This document shows positions 1-10,666 of a stretch of 64,000 nt of DNA, piece after piece (the stretch's first letter is position 1; each line of letters opens with the position of its first letter). The notes under the pieces were generated by a model that was not told the origin of the DNA, made no database searches, and worked only from the letters and a program-made list of their open reading frames with translations. Location: NCBI GenBank assembly GCA_039654915.1, contig CM077596.1:682001-746000 (forward strand), read 5' to 3'. This DNA comes from Aquilaria yunnanensis (Eukaryota > Streptophyta > Magnoliopsida > Malvales > Thymelaeaceae). The position numbers and the translations under genes are program-made.

Positions 1-71
1 GTTGGTGGATTGAGGATTTTAACATTTATCTGATCAATGGGTAAAACTTGTTTATTGCTTATCTTTTGCAG

Positions 72-1926
72 GGCATTTATTGTAAATCTTGGTGACATGT
101 TGGAGCGCTGGAGCAACTGCATTTTCAAGTAACACCTACTCTCCTGTATAAAATGCTTGAAATGCCAGTTATGTGACCTTTTATTGTCCTTAGATGAATT
201 AATGGTAGGCTCCTTGGAGCTTTGCCATTCATTTAGGTCGATACAAAATTTATAGTTCTCCAACTTTGAACCCTAAAGAACTCGCATAGGGTACAACTTT
301 ATAACTATGGCCTCTCTTTGCATGATAGTGGTACTTAATTGCCTTGAATGCAGAAAGGTGTATATTATTTGAATATTCAGTGACATTCTATCATGTAGAG
401 TTGATGTCTTTTATGGCTGGCATTTTTGGGTTCTTACTGGCAGTATCACATAATGAAGGTTGATTGTGTCTTGAAAATTATAGCTGGTAACTTAGTTAGA
501 AAGGCAGTGTTCTAGACTAATTTCCATAGTTCACTCCTTTCTAACTTAAGCTTGTCATTCCTTGTTATACATTTAAAAGTTTAATTTGTTATTAAATCAT
601 TGCACTTTTTGATATGTTTGAAGTTAGATTAATGTTTAAGGGTCTGATTCAAAAACGATTTGCATTGTGCTTTTCTGTGCATACAAGTTCACCAGATATG
701 TCTACTTGGTATGTCTCACTTTTTTTTTCTCATTTACTTCTGACATTGCCTGCCATAATTTTTACCTAGAGTTCCCTTCAAGTTAACTGTGTTGAATTGC
801 CCATGTAGAGCAACTGCCGCCATATGGTTCTCAAATCGATATAAACTGTTGCGCTACATTTGTATGCAGGTCCACATTACACAGAGTTCTGGGGAATGGC
901 AAAGATAGATACTCTGTAAGCCCCTCCTCCCTCTTAATCTTTTTCCCTTTGCACAACTTTCTAAAGATATTTGCGGATGTTTTATTTTACAACCTTCCCT
1001 GTATGTATTAAGCATACTCGGCTTACCTGAGAGTTATTATTTCCCCTTGTGTTATACTTTAGTACATTTTGTCCTTGTTCAGTAGCTAATGGATGATCTC
1101 ATTATCTTTACCAACACTTGCACAAGGCTACTTTGTTCAATGTACTTGTACTTTGTCCATGTGGTTGACAGTCGCTGCATGCTCAAGTAAAAGCTTACCC
1201 ACTATGTTGACATGGAAGCTAATTGGGAAGTTCATTGTACTGTGATTCCATTCTCCATAGTATGTGCCAGAAAAACTTGGCAATTCCATCCAGAACTGTT
1301 ACAAACTGACTGAAATTGGTCTTCCCAGATTCTGTTTGTGTTCCTCTAGCAATTACATGACATGTCTCTGCAGTATTCTGTTTCTGGCGTTCAGATGCAC
1401 GTACACTCTGCATGAATATTTGCTTGCACTTTTGTGTTTTTTGTTTACATGCCCTTTTCTTAGTTTGAGTTTGGGAAGAACCTGTAGTCTCTCTGTCTGC
1501 CTCTCTCCGATTCACACACACTTTCTGGTGGCAGATTGCATACTTTGTGGAACCTAGTCATGATTGTCTGGTCGAGTGTCTGCCAACATGTAAATCAGAA
1601 ACAAATCCGCCCAAGTAAGTGGTGATTTCAGTCATTATCTTCACCAATCAATCTTGTTAAATGTTCAAACCCAGCTCATCTATTCTTCTTTGACATCTGT
1701 TAATTCTTGAGTCCTAGAATCTAAGGATTGTGGTTGTTACCAAGAGGTTCAAGTTCTGGTCCTCCCCACTCCCCCATTTACCCCCGCCCACCATTGACCC
1801 GCTTGATGATTTGTTTTCCTGTTTCTCCCCAGATTTCCACCGATCAAGTGTGGAACATACCTGAGCCAGCGGTACAAGGACACGCATGCGGACTTGAATT
1901 TATACAATAAGAAACAGCAAATCTAA
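72..1926 (+). CDS. 2-oxoglutarate/Fe(II)-dependent dioxygenase, 3' part only
   Basis: Last four coding exons of a gene that begins left of the window: 72-128, 870-915, 1535-1614 and 1833-1926 (TAA stop). All introns are GT-AG and the joined frame is open for 91 residues. The reading holds the end of the double-stranded beta-helix core: FIVNLGDMLERWSN, then STLHRVL with the distal iron-binding His, then RYS, the RxS motif that binds 2-oxoglutarate, then IAYFVEPSHD. It ends QRYKDTHADLNLYNKKQQI. By family knowledge these enzymes are soluble and couple oxidation of a small molecule to decarboxylation of 2-oxoglutarate. The C-terminal PPIKCGTYLSQRY stretch resembles the plant group often annotated as 2-ODD-C23 (homoarginine 6-hydroxylase-like), but the substrate is not shown by this fragment. 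The proximal HxD half of the iron site lies in missing upstream exons. Confidence 0.9.
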
Positions 1927-3229
1927 GTCTGCGAAGGCCTCATCTTCGATGATCCTAATGCAGTAAAACTTTCCCTTTCCACAATTTTTTTTATCTGTTT
2001 TTGTTTTTTAATGAATAGCATTCAAAACACAGCCACAAAGCTTCAAACACTCTCCCTTTACACAGGATTTGTAGTCCAGTTTCCATCATAGGTTGTTCTT
2101 TTCAACAATACTAGGGAAACACCTGCGCTACGCTGCGGGATGGGAGTTCTAGTTGTGTGGAGAAAAGAGAGCACTACCTATAGTTTTTAGCAAGAAGTTC
2201 AATTATACATATACGTCTGTCTTTGTTACAAACATGAGCAGCCTGTTTTTATTTGTTACATGTGAAGGGGTAAGGCAAGGGGTAGAATAGGTTGCAGCAA
2301 GTGTCTTCTTAATTGCCTTTAGCTGCTGTTGGATCTGTGAAGGAGCTGCTTGTGAGGCAGAAGATAAAGTTAGTGTGGGAATTAGTTGCATGATAATAAG
2401 AGTTTCGAAAGATGTATTCTTACAGCTTTCTTCTGCTTGTTTTATGGCCCGTGGTTGGCTGTGGTTCCTCAGCTGACAATGTGTCTGATATGTCTGTAAT
2501 TTTCCTGCGCAAGAGTAGTATATGTGCCAAGCTAAAAACCTGTACCTGTATCAGAAATAAATCAATGCTTCAAATACCTTCAAGAGAGAAAAGGAGAATA
2601 TGAAAACAACAACGATTACTTGCCAGCCAAGAAACTGGACACAAACACATTTAATAAGCAAACGTAATTCATTCTGCATACTGATATTCAGAGCTCTCTG
2701 TATGTGCAGACCTAGCACCGTCGTTTAACAATATGGTAAAACTTGCAGAGGAGAAACAGATTCTACATATCAACATTATATAGTTACACACAAAGAATAA
2801 CAGAGAAGGCGCAGAGAAGAAGCCGCAGAGAAACTGTAAATAATACACAAATGCCGCAGGGAACAACCCAGTCACAAACCTATCAAGTGCAAAACCCAGA
2901 ATCATCCAATAGTCGAGGACTTGCATGTAACCGTGGAAACTTACCAAGACCATCGATTGTCTTTAAACCAATAATGAAATCTAAAAGCTCCTTCTAGTCC
3001 CAAATTTTCCAACTGTTCATCCAAGCCCAGATAAAACTCCCATCTGGAGAAAAATATGTCCAAATTCGCAGAATACGCAGACAGAATATGAAACTGTAGA
3101 TACCAAAATACTGGGAAACAACAAAGAAAACTATACCTTTACTTGCAAAGATATAACAGTCAACTCGAAATATGCATGACCCTAAACATCAGAACCAAAA
3201 AAACAAATGGTAAATGTCAGATTAGCGTC

Positions 3230-3880
3230 TCCCCTGTACCACGTGTCGGTGTCACAACCGCTGGAATTTAACACCTGTCTGTTACAGACAACCGTAACCC
3301 TAAAAACAGCAGGAAGCAGAGAACGAAAGTCCTCAAACCAGCATTAGACACTCACTAAAAGCCACATGCCAGCAGGCGGTCCATTGGGGAGGTGAACGAC
3401 TTCCCCTAAGCACAACGGAGCAACAATTAGGCATCGGAACAGAGATTGGATATAAAATCAGGAATAATGGAACGAAGAATAAAAGGATAAGAAAGAAATT
3501 GCGAGAGAAATAACTGGAAGAGACGGAGGACAATAACTGACAGAGCTTAAGAGGAACGCGAAGAGAACAGAGAAGGAAGAAATCGAGCAAAGCAGCTGTG
3601 TTGGTTCCCCGTGGAAGCAGGGGAACCCATATCAATCGAAAGAATCTCCAAGCGGTGGCAGAAGCCAGAAGGCAGAGGATCAGATGGCCTCCTTCATGCA
3701 AGTTCTGTTATGGAGGCACGTATGAATTCAGAGGTTCTGCAGGGGACAGCTGGCATTAAGAATGAGGCGGAAGTCGGCAGATTCAGGGAAGCGGTGATTA
3801 GCATCTGGAGGGGCAAAAGAGATGCCATGTGTCAGCAGGGAACATGCCTGTTCCGCTTTAGTGTATAATATAGATTGTAC
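3230..3880 (-). other. Unassigned GC-richer island, possible solo-LTR remnant
   Basis: Against its AT-rich surroundings this block is clearly richer in GC. On the minus strand it begins just after TATATTATACACTAAAGCGG and is open for 122 codons (3701-3333), but the translation is hydrophobic, low in complexity and unlike any family I recognise. The pyrimidine-rich minus-strand run and the TATA-like start would fit an LTR or a transcribed leader. I found no partner copy, target duplication or primer-binding site to prove either. Confidence 0.25.
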
Positions 3881-5599
3881 CATTACTATAGCTAAAAGGT
3901 TGTTCCCTCCTAATATTAGAGCTCTGATAATGTTCTACATAAAAAAAAAAAAAAGCTTTCTAAGAAGTCAATATTATGTTTGGTGAGGTTTCTGGAGTAA
4001 GCTGTTTTTTTTTTTCTTTTTCTTTTTTAATCCTTGAAATAATAGAAGCGTATAAGGTTGGGTGTACTTATTGTTTAGAAGTTGGTTCCATTAAAGCAGA
4101 TTTTTTGTCCTCTTTTTTTTTTTTTTATCAACTTTTTCTTTGAATTACCTTGATTTTTGTTTGTATCATGTTATTTGCTTCCAATATATTCATGAATAAG
4201 AAAGATTATATTTATGAAAGTTATAATATTGGAATCGCCTTTACTCAAGAGATTTTTTTTTTAAACAAAAAGAAAAGGTTATTAAGAAGCATGTACATAA
4301 AACTATAACACCCTTAATTAACATCTCGAAGAAAATGGAAATTTAAAGTCTTAAAACTATTGGATTTTGTTTTTGCTAATCCAAATTAAGTTAAATGAAG
4401 TTGAATCCCAGGAGGAAAAACAACCATCTGGGGGATCCACAGGGATGGATTACTCATTTCGGTAAATTTGGCCATATAAATTGATATTAACTTGTTCGCT
4501 AATTGCATTTCTCAAAATTGGATTATTTTTGCATAACTGTTTTAAAATTTTAACATTAACTGTTGACGTTAATAATAAATGGATCTAAATTAATCTCAAA
4601 CTCATGCGCAAAGAAAAGGCTATTACAGAAGCTCCAGCTGGGCTTCAGCTAATAACAAGAGCTCCCACAGCTAGCTAGCTTCTTGGAGAGCTATTATTAG
4701 TGGTGCCAAAATAACAAGGAATATATTTGTTGTACTAATAATTATAGGCTGGAAACTCGTTGTAAGGAGCACCGCTTTGATGATTTACCGTTCAACTTTA
4801 TCTGAGCTCATTCGCTATTTTACGGGTTGCCCTCTAGTTTGATTTCCAAACCCTTACACATTATCCTGCAAAATACTTATAAACGCTACTATTTATAAGC
4901 CTTAATTTTGATTCGTGTTTTAAATTTCCCCAAACATATCTTCTTTCTGGTTCTTTCTCATGTTGCTCTTTTGATTCTACTTAAGCGTCATCTTCGGTAT
5001 CACAAGAGAGAAAATTTTCCTCTACCATATCTTGTAAATATATAGTTCATATATGTCTAATTAGATATATTAATGAATTTTTTTCAATTTTACTCTTCAC
5101 TATCCTAATTAATTATCCTCATACCCCCTTTGAATATCAATGAGCTAGGTTTGAGCTAAATATAGCTAATCTCAAATCCTCCCCATAAATAATTAGGTTC
5201 AGATAGTACATGCCCCATCTCGTGAGTAGCCAGGTACTATTTACAAACCCATTTTAAGGCATATGTTTGATTGTTTTAGACTTCCTTCTTATAAATTTAC
5301 ATATATTTTCAAAAGAATGTATATATTCACAATTAGTTAATATTTAAAAAAATATAAACTAAAGTAATGTAAGATAATTTATGTTAAATTATAATTTTAT
5401 TTTTGAAATAAAATAATATTTTAAATATAAATATACTAATTTAAGAATGATGCGGGTAGGGTTGGGTAAAATAAGTTAAACTCATACCATCCCCAAAGCT
5501 TTACGAGTAGGCTCGGGTTCGAGTTCAAGTAGCCGAGTTCGGGGGGGATAGGGTCATGTAAAGTATTTTTTGACATCCCTATACCCCCTGCCCAATCAC

Positions 5600-7110
5600 T
5601 TCTTCTTTTTCTTTAACTGGAAGTAGTGTCTTCTACAAATCATGATCCTTACCATTCTCCTGCCATTGCCAACTCCAAATGACGTTTCTGACAACAACAA
5701 CACTATTGCACAAGAGAAGCTTACAAATTTAGGATGTTATCAAGATCAAATCTAGAAAAGTCACTGTAGCAAGCCTTCATCGCTCAATTGCAATCGACAT
5801 TGGTTGTCATTTCACGGCTCCACTATTCGATCCAATTGAGAACATTGGTCACCATGTAAAACAACTCTAGGTCACGTCTCATAACTCCATCATCACATTC
5901 TGGAATCGAGGAAGATCATGGAGTCAACGATCTGTCATGCCTAAAAAACCAAGCCAAAATTCGATTAGAACCTGTTCAGAGATGTGTTTGAATGACTATC
6001 AGTATGTGTCTAAAGGAGTATACATGTGTTTAAAAAATTATTAAAATGTGTCAAAATGGCTATAGAGGTACCAAAAAGTCACTGACCTGAAACCCAATTT
6101 AGAAATGTGTCTAAATGACTATAAAGATATGTCTACATGTAGGCAATATCTGCAAAATGCCTAGACACATTTGCCTAAAGCTTTAGACACCTCTGACATA
6201 TAATTCAGACACATTTACCTATTGTATTAAATGTATTTTCACCTTTATGATTTGTGATTCTGTATCATCAATAATGTTATAGTGTGTATAGATTGCCCAA
6301 ACACATCCAAATGTTATTTTAGATATTTTTGCCTATGGTTTCGAACACTCAAACATATCTTTATTTTTTATTACTTGTGGCTTTGATACTTTTTACAATC
6401 CTGTTTATGCTTATAGTGTATAGATATATCAACTTGTTAGCTTAGACATATTTAGCATAAATTTCAAACACTTCAAGTATTATTTTAGGCATATCTTGCT
6501 TTATTAATGATTTTGTATGCACAGGAAGAAAACAATTTGTTTGTGTATTCATTTCATATGCTTTTCATATATCATTCTAGAAACTTCTGCATATTGTTTA
6601 TACACTTCTCTAGATTGTCTTTGTGCACAATCTGGTGGCAAAGACGATGGAGGTAATCGATGACTAGCATGATTTTGAGGCATTGACAGCATAATTTGGA
6701 GGTGATCAACAATAGGGAAATTTCTGAGGTAGGAGTCAGACTATGTGATTTGGAGGCGAATAACAATGATGTGGGGTGGAGGCATTAACTAGGCCGATCT
6801 AGATGAAATGATGGTACAATCTAGAGATAAGTGATGACAATGCAATTTGGAGGAGACCACAACCTGATCTAAAGACAAGTGATGATGACACAAAAAAGGC
6901 AACAATTGGCTAGAGTAGCTGCAAAATGAACTGTACAACCAGTAAAGTGGGAGGAATGGATGGCGGGGGTTAAAGTTTCTAGAGAGATAGAGAGATTTTA
7001 TCTAAGAGTAATTTTGTTAGATTTTATGATAGCTGATGGGTTATATATGGAGAATTAAGGATGAGGTAGTGTGTCTAATTAGCTATACATTTATAATATA
7101 ATAACTATAA
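5600..7110. repeat. Copy 1 of an unclassified repeat family
   Basis: The last 100 or so bases (GGGTTATATATGGAGAATTA, then GTGTCTAATTAG, then AATATAATAACTAT) match the end of the region at 47520-49165 in the same order. Both copies have an AT-rich middle studded with AGACA(C/T)TT and TGTCTAAA words (here about 5980-6620). Neither boundary shows a clear inverted repeat or target duplication, so the limits are approximate and the class is unknown. Confidence 0.5.
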
Positions 7111-7281
7111 TTGTTAAGCAAGTTTTTGACATTAATCTTTAAATTTTTCTCAAGTTCTAAAGAAATATAAATAATATTGTCTCTTAATTTGAAAGTTCCA
7201 GTTACTTAAAATAGCCACCTGCTAGTAAATTTTACATTTGTTTGTAAGATGCTATATGGTATACCTTCAGAATGAATGTCA

Positions 7282-8480
7282 GGCCAAATACATCTTTGGT
7301 CCCCAACTTTTAAACGTTGTTACACTTTCATTCTTAACACCCACTTTATTCCACTCTTATCTTTAACGTTAACGAAATGTTCCAATTTTTCCCCTTTTTG
7401 AACAAAAAATGTTATGATGAATGGAAAAAGCCACATCAGTAGAAGATTGTACCAAAAAATTCAATTTGGATCCCTAAAAGATTTATTCTCTCTCCCAAAA
7501 ATCCTAAACTTTTATCAGTTTCACTTTGGCCATCATCTTTATCTGTCCCATTTTCACGGTCCTCTAGTGCCTCCAACCCTTCTACCTCAGCCCCCCAACT
7601 GTCCTAGTTTGCCTTCTCCCCAAAAACCTCCGAGTTCACTACTAGCACCCCAGACTCCTTTTGCCTCAACCCCAACCGCCGCCCATACTCGGCCTCAAAA
7701 TTGAATCCCCTGCACCAAGAGCTGCCATAATCGCAGCCGCAGCCGCAGCCTAAGCCCTACCCTCAATTTCGACCACATCAACCCTCTAACCCCGCACAAT
7801 CGGCTTGAGCTTCCACTGACCCTCCAACTACTGACTAGATTTCTTTACATCCTCTTGATCAAACCAAAAGCAGGCTTTAGTTTCCCATTGCAATTCCAAT
7901 TTTGGAGAAGGAGTGAAAGCTCGCACCGGTGGCCAGATGGCCGAAAATGGATGGGTTTCTACTAGTGCATCTGAGGACGGGTTTCGTAGCCAAAGAGAAG
8001 ATCCTTGGATATGGAATGTATCAGGGTAATGAGTCAAGCTAGAGACATTGCGGATTACATGAGGAAAACCGGCACCCAAAGTCAGATCATTAAGAGAGGA
8101 TGGGTAAAGGCGGGATGGGACCAATGATGGCAATAAGGGAGGAGTTCATAATTGGGCATAATGTTTTGTTTTGGAGGAGAAGAAGGAGAAGATTAACAGT
8201 GGCTAAATTGTTAGATGGGCAAATTTTAGGGTTTCTAAGGGAGAGAACAAGTTTTCAAAGGTTAAAATTGAGATTTTTATTATAATCTTGTTCTGAGCTA
8301 GCATATTTCCGTACACTATAAATGTTTTGCGTGTAAAATAGGAAGATAGAATGTTTTAATAACATTAGAAATGAGAGTGGAACATTTTAATGACATTAGG
8401 GATGAAAGTGGAACAAAGTGAATGTTGGAAACAAAAGTGAAACAACATTTAAAGACTGATAAGCACAGATGCATTAACCC
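7282..8480. mobile_element. Non-autonomous Mutator-like element with ~100 bp inverted repeats
   Basis: The left arm (about 7282-7400) and the reverse complement of the right arm (about 8360-8480) align as long imperfect inverted repeats. Shared words include CATCT, TTTAAA(C/T)GTTGT, CACTTT, CACTTT(A/G)TTCCACT and AAATGTTCCA. Flanking 9-mers are only partly alike (TGAATGTCA and TCAATGACA), so the insertion is old or the ends are off by a base or two. The interior (about 7480-8280) is richer in GC and open on both strands for about 100 codons. It may be captured host sequence, but I do not recognise it. No transposase is encoded. Confidence 0.65.
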
Positions 8481-8564
8481 TATCAATGACAGTAAATAAT
8501 CTCTCTTAATTTGAGAGCATGTGTTTGTAGGATCTTTTTTTATTATTTTTTGGTAGTAACACCT

Positions 8565-10047
8565 AGGGATGATAATTGGGTAGGTCGGGTCATGTTTGGG
8601 TCAGGTCATTTAAGTTCGGGTTTAATCGGGTTAGTATAAATTTGGGTCTAAGTTAGGCTATTTTGGGTTCAAGTTGATTTCAGGTTCGGATTGGGATAAG
8701 TTAGGCTAAGTTTATTTGGGTTCGGGTTCACTACAAGTTAAGTCAATTTCAGTCTCGAGTAACTTCAAATCATATTCGAGTCGACCTTTGTACTCATTCG
8801 GGTTACTGGTGTATATGCCAAAATGATTTAATCAATTTATTTTTTCCAATTTTTTTAAAAATTTAATTTTTTTTTGTGTGATTTAATTTAAATTAATTTT
8901 TATTTTTTAGTATATTTAATCATAATGTTCATAAAAAACTTCTTTATTATAGTTTAGTATATATTTAGGTAATTTAACATTGTTGATAATACTTGATTGT
9001 TTTTCTAAACCCATACCCTTTTATCTATTATTATACAGGTCATTCAGATTCTCACTCAACTATCACCAAGACATACACTATAATGATTTTGCTATGCTTA
9101 TGTTCCAATTAATTTTCTTTGAAATTACTACAAAATGCAACTCAAGTTCACTATTAGTGACTAAACTATAAAATTTGAAAAATTTTGGATGAAAGTGCAA
9201 AGATTTAAAAAGTTCTGGGACCCATGTTGTAATTATTATGGGTGACTAAAATGAAATTTTTTTAAATTTAGATACCTTATTGCACTATACTTAAAATTTT
9301 AAGGATCAACATTATAGAAAATTGCTTATCAAGATCATTAAACTTACTAAATATAAAAGCTACTTGTTTTAGAAAAATCCAAATATAAGACTTACTAAAT
9401 ATGGAAGTCTCTTTCCTAAACATAAGACTTACAAAATATAGAAGTACTCAAAAAAATTAAAGTTACTAAATATAGAAATCCCCTCTCAAAATATGAGCAT
9501 TACTTAACATGAGAATCCGAAAAAAATGGAGCTACTAAATATAGAAATCTCTTTTCCAAACGTGAGATTTACTAAATATAGAAGTACAAAAAAATTGATG
9601 TTACTAATTACGGAAGCTATCTTCCCTAAATATAGAACATGCTGAATATGAAAGTAAAAAAAAAAAAATGGAAGTTACTAAACATAGAAGGTCTCATATT
9701 TAGGACTTACTAAATATGGAAGATAATGAAAGAGTAAAGTTAAGATTTAGGGTGAGGGTTAAAATCGGGTTTTATCAGGTTTAGTCATTTCGGGCTTGGG
9801 TTAGGTCAGTCTCGTGTTTAGGTTATTTTGAATTTGGATCAATACAGACTTAGGTCATTTCAGATTTTAGTCATTTGGGTTTGAGTTTTCTTAGATTTCC
9901 TTTCAATCAGGTTCAGGTTCAAGTTCAGCTTGGGTTAGATACAATCAGGTTCAGATGTTTGACTTTTTTTGTTAAATAAGATCAGGTCAGAATTGAGTGC
10001 GGATAGGCTGAAACAGATTATCAGATTAAGTTAGATTTTGCCATCGT
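8565..10047 (+). mobile_element. hAT-like non-autonomous element, intact copy
   Basis: It starts AGGGATGATAATTGGGTAGG and ends in TTTTGCCATCGT, giving short imperfect inverted ends. Both subterminal regions are packed with GGGTT/CGGGT/TCGGGT words, typical of a common plant hAT-type family. Candidate 8-bp target duplications are TAACACCT and TAACACTT (7 of 8). No transposase is encoded. A second copy lies inverted at 37070-40527 and aligns over its whole length, which supports the boundaries to within a few bases. Confidence 0.7.
9340..9725. repeat. Degenerate tandem repeat inside the hAT-like element
   Basis: Repeated phrases of the type TTACTAAATATAGAAG, spaced roughly 25-60 bases apart and separated by TCTCTTTCCTAAACATAAGA-like or A-rich spacers, occur about ten times. 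The same array appears in inverse orientation in the second element copy (37380-37450 and 39480-39770), so it is an integral part of the family. Confidence 0.75.
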
Positions 10048-10049
10048 TA

Positions 10050-10666
10050 ACACTTTAAAAACATGACTGCATATGTTTTTGTTCAATTATAACATTTCAA
10101 GCATAACAATATTGTACGGGCCAATATGCAATTTATACATATATTCTACATCAGATTACTTTAGCTTCGTGACGAAAATAATTAATTAATCTTCCTTCTA
10201 AATATAAACGATTTATCATATTATGTTTATTGATGTGCTTTGAAAAAAAAATTAAGTATAATATTAGGAAAGAGCACGTCCAATACACTTGGTCATAAAC
10301 CTAGTTTTCTGAATACTATTACTGTTTTCTAGGACATTTTTGGAAAAAGAAATAGTATGAGAAAAATTGAATGAGACAAAGTTAAAAGGTAAAAATATTG
10401 ATTCAAAGGGACAGATAAAGTATTTTATTTCTGGCGAAAGTGTTAGGGTTGCAAGTACTTATCGGTCCACGATTTTTTGCATACCATGCACAAAAATTTT
10501 ACATATAAAAAATTGATGCAACTGTTGGTGGGGTTAAAATGGTCTTCAAAAGTGACCAATCTACCTCATTAGGATGTAAATAAAAGGAAAAACGACTGAA
10601 AATACATATACTGCCGTAGTACGATAGATTACAGAGGATGAAGCAAAAGACTATTTCCTGGTACAC
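10050..10666. other. Spacer and probable RDR 3' UTR
   Basis: AT-rich sequence between the hAT-like element and the stop codon of the RDR gene. The part nearest 10667 is presumably 3' UTR of that minus-strand gene. No other feature seen. Confidence 0.5.

Larger units (their letters stand above)
1927..7281. other. Intergenic region, mostly AT-rich
   Basis: No gene can be supported here. The first few hundred bases are presumably 3' UTR of the dioxygenase. Long homopolymer T/A runs occur near 3940-4130 and 4250. Two stretches stand out and are listed separately: a GC-richer island at 3230-3880 and a repeat copy at about 5600-7110. The segment 5430-5580 carries GGGTT/CGGGTT-rich sequence ending in TGACATCCCT, which looks like the end of a decayed hAT-like element whose other end I could not fix. 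Confidence 0.6.

Noticed and set aside
1219..1557. Open frames on both strands inside dioxygenase intron 2
   Set aside because: The real exon begins at 1535 after a clear CAG acceptor; the longer frames are intronic read-through.
9340..9725. Considered as a CRISPR-like or satellite array
   Set aside because: Units and spacers are degenerate and irregular, and the array is an internal part of a dispersed transposon present twice.
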